From NCBI GenBank assembly GCA_049323915.1, contig JBMOPC010000103.1:1-50528 (forward strand): 50,528 nucleotides of DNA, read 5' to 3'. Shown piece after piece: positions 17,491 to 24,650 of the stretch (position 1 is the first letter of the stretch; each line of letters starts with the position of its first letter). Origin of the DNA: BRHc4a sp049323915 (GTDB taxonomy: Bacteria; Bacillota; Desulfotomaculia; Desulfotomaculales; Desulfocucumaceae). The translations under genes were made by a program, and so were the position numbers. Below the pieces are notes generated by a model. The model saw nothing but the letters and a program-made list of their open reading frames with translations. It was not told where the DNA came from and made no database searches.

Positions 17491-18009
17491 ATGGTGCAAA
17501 TTGGCAATTACCATATTGGAAAAGCAGAAACTGCGAAACCGCCAAAATTAGATTCTGGAGAAGGATTCTTACTATGGGAACAGCTAATTTCCAGATATGA
17601 CGTCATAGAAATAAGTCAGATATTCCAAAACTTTGCTCACGACCCCGATTTTAAACTGCTATTAAAAAAGGGATTAGAAGAGACTCTGGAAAAACAAGTT
17701 GATGATTTGGAAAAAGAAATGAACACTTTTCAATTACCGCTGCCACCCAGGCCGCCTAAAAGCATTCGCGTCAAAGCCAATCAGGGGGTGTTAGACGATA
17801 GATTTATGTTTAGACAAGTTTTTTCAGGAATGCAAAGTTTTTTGGATAACCACATGCGCTCTATTCGTTCCGCAACAACAAACGACTCTTTAAGGCATCT
17901 ATTCATAACTTTTGTAAAAGAAGAATTAGATGTGTTTGATGCCATGTGCAAGTATGGAAAAATAAAGGGATGGTTGGAAGCACCCCCAATGAATACTATG
18001 GTACAGTGA
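17491..18009 (+). CDS. DUF3231-type (ferritin-like helical) protein
   Basis: The 172-residue protein resembles one repeat of the Bacillus/Clostridia DUF3231 family, which is related to coat-F/ferritin-like four-helix proteins. Typical elements are the helix LKKGLEETLEKQVDDLEKEM, then LPLPPRPPKS near residues 85-94, followed by DDRFMFRQVFSGMQ. Most family members have two such repeats, so this is a single-repeat form. The ATG follows AAAGGAG by 11 nt, and a hairpin lies just after the stop. Function is unknown; spore or stress roles are suggested for relatives. Confidence 0.7.
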   Translation: MVQIGNYHIGKAETAKPPKLDSGEGFLLWEQLISRYDVIEISQIFQNFAHDPDFKLLLKKGLEETLEKQVDDLEKEMNTFQLPLPPRPPKSIRVKANQGVLDDRFMFRQVFSGMQSFLDNHMRSIRSATTNDSLRHLFITFVKEELDVFDAMCKYGKIKGWLEAPPMNTMVQ

Positions 18010-18032
18010 TACTAAAGGTTATTATCTCCAGG

Positions 18033-18067
18033 AAACCGGGGATATTTTGCAAATCTGTCCCCGGTTT
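18033..18067 (+). terminator. Possible terminator hairpin after the DUF3231 gene
   Basis: Two 10-base complementary arms, AAACCGGGGA and TCCCCGGTTT, surround a 15-base loop 24 bp after the stop codon. Only three Ts end the stem, so termination would be weak. Confidence 0.5.
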
Positions 18068-18192
18068 ATGACTTGGTGGTTTGCCCCCCTGTTTTGAAAT
18101 GCATAATTACTTCGTCTATAACCAAATTAACACTCCTATCTCAATATTTTGGAACCATTCTCTAAATAACTCCATTTATCAGCCTTTTTAGC

Positions 18193-18221
18193 ATGAGTCA
18201 GGGGACGGTTCCTTGACTCAT
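18193..18221. repeat. REP-like palindrome with GGGGACGGTTC core, copy 1
   Basis: ATGAGTCA-GGGGACGGTTCCT-TGACTCAT. A second copy in inverted orientation lies at 19213-19250, and shorter cores occur near 13049 and 13898. Such palindromes are scattered through many Peptococcaceae genomes (recollection). The 254 bp from here to the zinc-ribbon gene hold nothing else I can identify. Confidence 0.7.
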
Positions 18222-18475
18222 TTTAAAGGCCGCCACTTGGCCGGTGTCCTGGTCTAAATGTGGGAAGTACATGGAAAGAGGATAAAGGACAACCGGTAAG
18301 TCACCCCTTCTATCCCCGGCAGAACCCTCCGGGCGCACGGGTTACTCTCAGCATTGCCCTGTCCTCCCGGTGGGCAACCTGGCCGCCCTGACGTTTGCCG
18401 GGCGTTCCCGTTGCTTTGCCGATATCCAATAATACTCGATCCATGGTCTATAATGGCTCTAATTTATGGACTACT

Positions 18476-18919
18476 TCATTCTTCCTCGTCCTCATCTTCC
18501 CATGTCGACTCCGGATCGATTCCCATATTGAGTAACCATTTTTTCTCCCGGCAGGACGGACACCGTTTCGGATCTTCCCAGCCCCGCTTTTCGAAATATT
18601 TTTGCTCCGAAGCTTCAAAAATGAATCTATCCCCACACTCCCAACATTTAAGGCGAACTGCTTCAAAAGATTTAACCCGTGGCTTTTTCAAGTTCAATTC
18701 TTTGCGCCAGGAAAGAAGGATGATCTCTTCATTCCTTTTCCAAAGAACCTGCAGTTCGGGGGAAAGAAACCGGGCCGGATCGAAACGAAAACCCCTTATA
18801 TTGTGCAAATGAGGCGTTTTTCCGCAGTCCGGAGCATCGCAATACCGCTGTCCCGGGCATTCCCGTTTATGGCATATGCGTCCCAGGTACTTACCTTTTC
18901 CCTGTTTGGTCAGCCTTAT
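18476..18919 (-). CDS. Zinc-ribbon protein (zf-trcl type), start codon unclear
   Basis: The C-terminal half has a probable zinc ribbon: CWECGDRFIFEASEQKYFEK followed by RCPSCREKK, the CxxC...CxxC pattern of PF13451-like domains. A TTG at 18808 gives 110 residues, but the same frame stays open to 18919 and encodes a plausible second Cys/His-rich segment, including CHKRECPGQRYCDAPDCG, that leads smoothly into the downstream part. No ATG, GTG or TTG opens this extension; it begins with ATA AGG CTG after an in-frame stop. The natural start may have been lost (ATG to ATA), or a CTG/ATA codon is used. Ends with an acidic tail (EDEDEEE). Function unknown. Confidence 0.65.
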   Translation of the reverse strand: MRLTKQGKGKYLGRICHKRECPGQRYCDAPDCGKTPHLHNIRGFRFDPARFLSPELQVLWKRNEEIILLSWRKELNLKKPRVKSFEAVRLKCWECGDRFIFEASEQKYFEKRGWEDPKRCPSCREKKWLLNMGIDPESTWEDEDEEE

Positions 18920-19004
18920 TTTTAAGGCCCTACTTTCTTTATATCAGACAACGATCCTCCATATAAAGGCTATCCTTCCTGGCCCGAGGAAGTGTTAAAA
19001 AATA

Positions 19005-19190
19005 ATGTGGCTGGCGATAATGACACTACTTGGAAAAGGCTCTTTGACAGTGACGACCGAATTGAAGACGACCTTTCTCAGCCCGGCGAAACAAGAAGAT
19101 GTAAAATGCACGGCAAGAATTCTTAAGCTGGGAAAGAGTCTGATTTATGGAGCAATTTGGAAGGCGGCTGCTAACGCATCATACGATTAC
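19005..19190 (+). pseudogene. PaaI-type hotdog thioesterase fragment
   Basis: The frame includes KGSLTVTTELKTTFLSPAKQ and CTARILKLGKSLIYGA, the central strands of PaaI-family acyl-CoA thioesterases. The N-terminal helix region with the catalytic Asn/Asp and the C-terminal end are missing, and the frame then runs into a REP-like palindrome. I treat it as a gene scrap. Confidence 0.55.
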
Positions 19191-19212
19191 GTACGATTGC
19201 GTACATCAGAAA

Positions 19213-19250
19213 ATGAGTCAGTGAGTCAGAGAACCGTCCCCTGACTCACT
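19213..19250. repeat. REP-like palindrome with GGGGACGGTTC core, copy 2 (inverted)
   Basis: GTGAGTCAG and CTGACTCAC arms flank AGAACCGTCCC. It is the reverse complement of the copy at 18193, so the two copies bracket a 1-kb block holding the zinc-ribbon gene and the thioesterase scrap. Confidence 0.7.
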
Positions 19251-19353
19251 TGATCAGACACATTTTTCCCACCTCAGCCATATTATGGTTATATAGCAGG
19301 CCCACCACTACACGGCCTCTGTGACCTTCAAAAACTAAAGGGAGTGATAATTA

Positions 19354-19557
19354 ATGGGTTATGGTTTTGGACCTTCCACCGGTGACAAGCAGCCTATACG
19401 TCGTTTAGGCCCTATTTACTGCCCGTATTGCAATAAAATATTATACCGCCCTGCCAACTCTTCGAATCAACCCGGTCATGGAAATGCTCCCGGATCCGGA
19501 TTCGGAAATGTCCTGGAATTTTTCCCCTGGTATAATCCCGGAAAAAACAAAAAATAA
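19354..19557 (+). CDS. Small Cys-pair protein of unknown function
   Basis: A 67-residue protein starts 7 nt after AAGGGAG and ends before a terminator hairpin, which supports a real transcription unit. It contains one CPYC pair (GPIYCPYCNKILY), half of a zinc-ribbon knuckle, followed by a Gly/Pro/Asn-rich tail. I do not recognise a family. A dimer could complete a metal site; that is speculation. Confidence 0.5.
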   Translation: MGYGFGPSTGDKQPIRRLGPIYCPYCNKILYRPANSSNQPGHGNAPGSGFGNVLEFFPWYNPGKNKK

Positions 19558-19616
19558 ACAAGCCTATGAAAACTTTTTGGCTATGCGTAAAAAATCACCG
19601 GAGAAACTCTCTACAT

Positions 19617-19645
19617 AACCTCGGATGTATCCGGGGGTTTTCTCT
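19617..19645 (+). terminator. Rho-independent terminator of the small Cys-pair gene
   Basis: AACC-T-CGGAT pairs with ATCCG-G-GGGTT around a 2-base loop and is followed by TTTTCT. It lies 60 bp past the stop. The following 260 bp to the next promoter hold nothing I can identify. Confidence 0.7.
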
Positions 19646-19908
19646 GTCGGGACCCCCAAAAAATCACTTGCAGGCCTAGCAGTACCTTACGAAATATTAG
19701 TTTTTATTTTTTAGAATCCTTCGCTGTATTTACTAAGTACTACGCAGGAATCCAGTATTTTCAAGGGCTCAGGGTACTTGGATAGGGGATAAAAAATTTA
19801 TTTCGTAAACCCCTGCTAGAATTAAATACCAAAAAATTTTATTTGCCGTCGGGTAGAGTAAAATGGTTAGCCCGGAAGGAATTGCGGCCTTTCATGTCAT
19901 TAAGCTTG

Positions 19909-19937
19909 TTGACAAATAACTGCAGCCATCCTATGAT
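19909..19937 (+). promoter_or_regulatory. Sigma-A promoter
   Basis: TTGACA (19909-19914), a 17-bp spacer and TATGAT (19932-19937) give an 11/12 match to consensus. Transcription would start near 19944, leaving a leader of about 118 nt before the TTG start of the small membrane protein gene. Confidence 0.8.
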
Positions 19938-20061
19938 GGGACTAAAAAAAATCAAAGGGGATATGAGAACATATTGGATTGGGTACTGACTATAACAATT
20001 GCTGTGATGTTAAAATAATTATTATTCTTACGGAATTAGTCGCTAAGGAGTTGTCAGTTAT

Positions 20062-20370
20062 TTGGAATACCAGAATGAAGACAGTGTAAATGACAAACCT
20101 TCAAAACGGCCCATTCTTATAAAAATAGGGACCGGACTGGTGGTGGCTTCCTTTGTACTTTACGGTGGAGTTCTTCTGGTGCCCTTCACCCCGTTTCCCG
20201 GAAAAACCAAGATCATTATCGGCACGACGCTGGCAGTCCTGGGTGAAGCCACATTCTGGATTGGGGGCATTATTCTGGGAAAAGAGGTTGTGACGAAATA
20301 CAAAAAGTACATGAACCCATTGCACTGGTTCAAGAAAAAAGAGATCCGCAAAAAAGATGCCGGGCCTTAA
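20062..20370 (+). CDS. Small two-helix membrane protein (transporter-suffix-domain type)
   Basis: The 102-residue protein has two hydrophobic helices (about residues 21-42 and 50-74) joined by a VPFTPFPGKTK turn, and a basic C-terminus. The sequence fits the small membrane proteins annotated as transporter suffix domain proteins (ILIKIG..L...S..LYGG, GEA.FWIGG.ILGKEVV.KY). TTG at 20062 follows AAGGAG by 11 nt. A strong promoter precedes it and a terminator overlaps its stop codon, so it is a monocistronic unit. The molecular role is unknown. Confidence 0.75.
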   Translation: MEYQNEDSVNDKPSKRPILIKIGTGLVVASFVLYGGVLLVPFTPFPGKTKIIIGTTLAVLGEATFWIGGIILGKEVVTKYKKYMNPLHWFKKKEIRKKDAGP

Positions 20371-20398
20371 AAATTAAGGCGCCCGGCTTCTTATTTTT
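20359..20398 (+). terminator. Rho-independent terminator
   Basis: GCCGGGC-C-TTAA pairs with TTAAGG-C-GCCCGGC, followed by TTCTTATTTTT. The upstream arm includes the stop codon of the small membrane protein gene. Confidence 0.8.
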
Positions 20399-20492
20399 GC
20401 CAGGGCAGCCCAACACCGGACGAGGACCTGGCGGCAATACTAGGGAAGAAGGTAGGCTGTCAGCTATTCTGAGTTCTGTGTTCTGAATTCCA

Positions 20493-20517
20493 GCCCGCCC
20501 GTAGGGCGGCTTTTTTA
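20493..20517 (+). terminator. Terminator facing the end of the chemosensory operon
   Basis: GCCCGCCC-GTA-GGGCGGC followed by TTTTTTATTT on the plus strand, 3 bp from the last gene of the opposing operon. The stem could also slow minus-strand transcripts, but they lack a T-run after it. Confidence 0.7.
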
Positions 20518-20519
20518 TT

Positions 20520-22151
20520 TCACTTTCTTTTTAAAACCCTCAATATCCTGGCTTCCAAGCCATGGTAACTGGCGTCCTTTACCAGGTAGTCGTCAACTCC
20601 GGCCCTGAACACCTCCAGAAATGTCTTTTTCTGCCGGTCCCCGGTAAGGGCTATGATTTTAACGTTTTTGTAGCGCTGGTTTTGTCTTATGTTTTTGATG
20701 AGCTCCAGCCCGCCCATATTAGGCATGACAAGGTCGGCTATAATAAGGTGGGGTTCCACCTTGTGCATTTGAAAAAGGGCGTCTTTGCCGTCAACGGCCA
20801 GAAATACCTGGAATTTGCCTTTGAGTTCCTCGTATAGCCGGGTCCTGATCACCACGCTGTCGTCAACCACCAGTATCCTGTACAAAGCCGCACGCTGGGG
20901 AATGTCGTATTCTTTGGCCGCTGAAATGGCGCCTGTTTTGTTTTTATTGGCCATAAAGGCGATGGCGGCGGCGTTGATTATGTCCCGCTCGTTCCTGCCG
21001 TCCCTGTCAAACTCGCTTACGCCGGCGCTGAAAGCTATTTTTATATCTTTGTTTTGAAAGGGGTCCACCAGGGACTTGTTGCCCCACGCTTCCTGAAGCC
21101 TTTCCAGCACCTTGCACGCCGTCCGGTGGTCGGTTTCCGGGAGAAGCAAAATAAATTTTTCCGCGCCGCACCAGCCTATGGTGTCGCTGCGCCGAAACTT
21201 CGCCATTAAAAAGGCGGCAAACTCCCGCAGCACGAACCTGCCCGCCTGGTGCCCGTTTTCGCCGGTTAATCTGTCAAACAGGTCCAGTCCGCACACGGCA
21301 ACGGAAAAGGGCCTTTTTTTCCTGGAGAAGCGCTCTGTTTCCTCAGTAAGCCTTTCCATAAGGTAGCGGAGGGAAAAAACCCCTGTCAGCGGGTCCCGTG
21401 TCAGTGACCGCCTCAGTTCTCCCGCCCTCTTTAGCCGTGCTGCCACCAGATCTCCTATTTCCTGCGGGCTGAAGCTCTTTGTTACAACCTCTTCTATTCC
21501 CGGTTCCGCGGCCCCCGACGAACGGTACGAACCTGGAGAGTCATTGAGATAAACCACCGGAATCAGCTTGATCCATTTATTTTCGCCCAGGCTCCTGAAA
21601 ACATCCAGTCCGTCTCCGTGCAGCAGTATCATGTCCGGAGGGGCCTTTTCCAGAATTTTTACGGCAGCGGCGGCCTCTCCGGCCTCCACCGCAACAATGT
21701 TTCTGCCCGTGAGATTTAGAGCCATCTCCCTGGACCTGCCGGGATCACTGCTGATAATGAGAACTTCTTCGGGAAAAGATTCCAGCAGTTCTTTTTCGAT
21801 GTCTCCTGACAGATCTGTTTTTTCAATTAATTCCAGTACGGTTATTCTGTCCTCCAGTGCCGCAAGGCTGGTTTCCATCCCGGACAGCAGTTCTTTATCG
21901 AAATCCTTCCCCTTCTCCCGCAAGGACCGCAGCCTGTCCCCCAGACCCTTAAAAGGCTTTACCAGATCATCAAATCCGGCTGCCCCCCCGGCTCCATATA
22001 CCGTATCACAAAAAGATTCCAGCAGCTTGGTGTCATTTTTGTCCTGTTTTGGCTCTTTGAGGGAATTGATCATTTTCTTTATCTCGGGGAGCATTTCCCG
22101 GACGTTCTGGAAAAAGACTTCTTTTGTTTTATTTGACTCTTTCATAAACAT
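20520..22151 (-). CDS. Degenerate Hpt - pseudo-receiver - degenerate GGDEF - receiver protein, likely c-di-GMP-responsive output
   Basis: The 543-residue protein has four parts. Residues about 10-110 look like an Hpt bundle, but the usual His position carries Asp (DTVYGAGGAAGF). Residues 128-205 resemble a receiver lacking the phospho-acceptor. Residues about 255-400 form a GGDEF domain opening with RDPLTGVFSLRYL, but the active-site motif is GAEKF instead of GGDEF, so cyclase activity is unlikely. An RxxD inhibitory-site motif (RRSD) is kept at the standard five-residue spacing. The last 125 residues form an intact receiver (VVDDS, DLVMPNMGG, ALTGD, VKD). It is the last gene of the Wsp-like operon, 22 bp after the active-looking cyclase. 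I infer a phospho-controlled c-di-GMP receptor or a regulator of its partner cyclase. Confidence 0.85.
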   Translation of the reverse strand: MFMKESNKTKEVFFQNVREMLPEIKKMINSLKEPKQDKNDTKLLESFCDTVYGAGGAAGFDDLVKPFKGLGDRLRSLREKGKDFDKELLSGMETSLAALEDRITVLELIEKTDLSGDIEKELLESFPEEVLIISSDPGRSREMALNLTGRNIVAVEAGEAAAAVKILEKAPPDMILLHGDGLDVFRSLGENKWIKLIPVVYLNDSPGSYRSSGAAEPGIEEVVTKSFSPQEIGDLVAARLKRAGELRRSLTRDPLTGVFSLRYLMERLTEETERFSRKKRPFSVAVCGLDLFDRLTGENGHQAGRFVLREFAAFLMAKFRRSDTIGWCGAEKFILLLPETDHRTACKVLERLQEAWGNKSLVDPFQNKDIKIAFSAGVSEFDRDGRNERDIINAAAIAFMANKNKTGAISAAKEYDIPQRAALYRILVVDDSVVIRTRLYEELKGKFQVFLAVDGKDALFQMHKVEPHLIIADLVMPNMGGLELIKNIRQNQRYKNVKIIALTGDRQKKTFLEVFRAGVDDYLVKDASYHGLEARILRVLKRK

Positions 22152-22173
22152 ACCCCTTTGAAGAATTCCGGGA

Positions 22174-23565
22174 TTAAGACCTTCCGCAGCCGCAATCCTT
22201 ACTCCGCTTTTCTTCGTACATCAGCCTGTCCGCCCGGACCAGCAGCTCATCTATCGAGCAGGGGAACCGGGGGTCGTAGTGCGCCAGGCCCACGCTTATG
22301 GACAATTTATAAAGCCGGTTTTCCTGGGCGCCGTACGCGTCGATATTGTCCTTCAAACGGCTTAGGAGAATCTCGTCGCTGCCTTTGTGGGCCCCGGCCA
22401 CAAAAACGGCGAACTCGTCCCCGCCGATGCGGCCTATTACGTCCGATTCGCGGAATGTCTTTTTAAATATACTGGCGGTCTCGATAAGGGCGTTGTCACC
22501 CTCCTTGTGGCCGAAGCTGTCATTTATCCACTTCATGTTGTCCAGGTCTGCAAAAAGCAGGAACGCCTTCCCGCCGGCCTGCTGTACGGATTTCAGCCGC
22601 TGCTGCACAGTAATGAGGAACCCCCGCCTGTTATACAGCCCGGTAAGCTCGTCAAACATGGACAGGTTGAACAGTTTTTGCCTCAGCTGCACGTTTTCGG
22701 TAACATCCCGCAGGGTGGCGAGGTAAACGCTTTCCCCCTCCCAGCGGGTTTCGGCCACGCGAATTTCAGCCACAACGGTTTCACCGCTCTTTTGCTCAAT
22801 CCTTACCTCCCTTGTTTCCCCTACAACCAGGGGGAACTGAAAGGGCTTTTCCTTCAACTCCCCGGCGCCGCAGTCGAAAAGAGCAGCCGCGGCGGGGTTG
22901 ACATAGCGGACGCTGCCGCTCCTGTCCGCCACCACCATGGCGTCGGCGTTCCTTTCCAGCAGCTGGCGGTAATTGGCTTCAAGCACCTTGATGGTTTCAT
23001 GCGCCTTCTGCAGCTGCCTGTATGACTGCTCCAGCTCAATCTTTTGCTGGATGGCGTTTTCGTAAGTGGACAGAAGCAGATCTATAATCTGGATGCGCTC
23101 AGAAGTAAGAAAATGCTTTTTACCAGCGAAAAAGACCTCTATTCCCATTTCCGAGCTTCTGCTTTTTCTCAGCTCTCTGTTGATAAGTATGTGGTTTATC
23201 CTGGAGAGAAGAAACTTCTCACTGTAGGGCTTGGTAATAAAATTGTCCGCCCCGCACTCAAGCCCCCTGATCACGTCGGTGGGATCCGAAAGCGATGTCA
23301 GCAGCAGTACCGGAATATCTTTAAGGCTTTCGTCCTCTTTTATTTTGGTGCACAGCTGGTAGCCGTCCATCTCGGGCATCATGATGTCGCTGATAACCAC
23401 GGACGGCTTTTTCTCCCTGATCCCGGCCAGGGCCTGGGCACCGTTATGGGCCACCGCAACCTGGTACTCGTTTTCTTCCAGAAGGCATCTTAGCTGCTCG
23501 GCCTGGGTAAGGCTGTCTTCAACCACCAATATACTGACACCGTTAATCATTTTCCCTTCCTCCAT
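22174..23565 (-). CDS. Response-regulator diguanylate cyclase (REC-PAS-GGDEF), WspR-like output
   Basis: The 463-residue protein has an N-terminal receiver (VVEDSLTQAEQ, acceptor Asp in SDIMMPEMDGYQ), a coiled segment, a PAS domain (about 195-310, DAMVVADRSGSVRYVNPAAA) and a GGDEF domain with intact GRIGGDEFAVFVAG. An RxxD inhibition site (RESD) sits five residues upstream of the motif. It should make c-di-GMP from two GTP when phosphorylated by the hybrid CheA. The position right after cheB matches wspR in the Wsp system, although the PAS insertion is different. It lies 21 bp downstream of cheB. Confidence 0.92.
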   Translation of the reverse strand: MEEGKMINGVSILVVEDSLTQAEQLRCLLEENEYQVAVAHNGAQALAGIREKKPSVVISDIMMPEMDGYQLCTKIKEDESLKDIPVLLLTSLSDPTDVIRGLECGADNFITKPYSEKFLLSRINHILINRELRKSRSSEMGIEVFFAGKKHFLTSERIQIIDLLLSTYENAIQQKIELEQSYRQLQKAHETIKVLEANYRQLLERNADAMVVADRSGSVRYVNPAAAALFDCGAGELKEKPFQFPLVVGETREVRIEQKSGETVVAEIRVAETRWEGESVYLATLRDVTENVQLRQKLFNLSMFDELTGLYNRRGFLITVQQRLKSVQQAGGKAFLLFADLDNMKWINDSFGHKEGDNALIETASIFKKTFRESDVIGRIGGDEFAVFVAGAHKGSDEILLSRLKDNIDAYGAQENRLYKLSISVGLAHYDPRFPCSIDELLVRADRLMYEEKRSKDCGCGRS

Positions 23566-23586
23566 ATAAACCCCAAAAATACAATT

Positions 23587-24633
23587 TTATTTTTTATACA
23601 CAAGTCTTTTTAAGACTTCGGCAATCCTTTCCGGCGGAAGCACATAGGCGGCGGCATCCAGCTTTACCGCCTCCCCGGGCATACCGTAAACCACCGAGCT
23701 CTCCCTGTCCTGGGCAATGGTCACGGCCCCCTTTTCCTTCATAAGCTTCAGTTCAGCCGCCCCGTCGCTTCCCATTCCCGTAAGAAGCACCCCCACGGCA
23801 TCCGGCCCCATAACCTCCGCCACCGAGCGGAACAGATGGGATACCGACGGGCAAAGGCTGTGGTCCGGCCTTTCCCTGGTAAGGATTACCCGGCCGGCGC
23901 TGTCAATTCCCATCTGGAAGCCGTCCGGGGCGAAGTAAACATGCCCGGGCAGGCAACATTCACCATTGGCAGGCAGCCGGACAGAAAGCGGCGTGGACTG
24001 GCCGACCCACTCCACCATTTCTTCGATAAACCCCGCCGCTATATGCTGGACAACCAGCACCGGAACAGCAAAATTTTCAGGCAGCCCTGAGAGTATGGCC
24101 CGGATGGCCGGAGGGCCCCCGGTGGAGGCGCCGATGGCGACGCATTTGATGGAACCCCGGTTTCGGTCCAGCTTAACGCGCTGTACTGTGGGGTTGTCGC
24201 ATTGCAGTCGCATACGGGACAACCTGCGCGCAACCTTTACCTCTGACATCAGCTTGACTGTTTCCACAAATTTCACGGCAATTTCACCGAAACCGGGACT
24301 GCCCACACCCGGCGGCTTTTCAACGATGGCCACGGCGCCGGCCTCCAGGGCCCGAAAGGCCCTGCCGGTATCGCCCGGTTTGTAGCTGGCGCTGACAATG
24401 ACCACCGGCACGGGGTGTATCTCCATAATCCTGCGGGTGGCCTCGTAGCCGTCCATGTTGGGCATGTGCATATCCATGGTGATTACATCGGGCTTTACGA
24501 AATTTAAAAGCTTCAGACCCTCCAGCCCGTCGCCGGCAGTCCCCACAACCTGTATATCCGGGTCGGAGTCCAGTATGTGGCTTAAAACCGCCTGTGCAAC
24601 GGAGGAGTCCTCCACTATCAAAACCTTTATCAT
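23587..24633 (-). CDS. cheB: Chemotaxis-type glutamate methylesterase/deamidase (CheB, WspF-like)
   Basis: The 348-residue protein carries an N-terminal receiver (acceptor Asp54 in MDMHMPNMDGY) and a C-terminal methylesterase domain. The catalytic triad is visible as Ser170 in GASTGG, His197 in VVQHIAAGF and Asp290 in GMGSDGA. It would demethylate the operon's MCP and give feedback on signalling. It follows cheA by 17 bp. In Wsp systems this protein (WspF) limits c-di-GMP output, and its loss causes wrinkly colonies; the same role is inferred here. Confidence 0.95.
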   Translation of the reverse strand: MIKVLIVEDSSVAQAVLSHILDSDPDIQVVGTAGDGLEGLKLLNFVKPDVITMDMHMPNMDGYEATRRIMEIHPVPVVIVSASYKPGDTGRAFRALEAGAVAIVEKPPGVGSPGFGEIAVKFVETVKLMSEVKVARRLSRMRLQCDNPTVQRVKLDRNRGSIKCVAIGASTGGPPAIRAILSGLPENFAVPVLVVQHIAAGFIEEMVEWVGQSTPLSVRLPANGECCLPGHVYFAPDGFQMGIDSAGRVILTRERPDHSLCPSVSHLFRSVAEVMGPDAVGVLLTGMGSDGAAELKLMKEKGAVTIAQDRESSVVYGMPGEAVKLDAAAYVLPPERIAEVLKRLVYKK

Positions 24634-24650
24634 CTATAAGTCCCCGTTTA

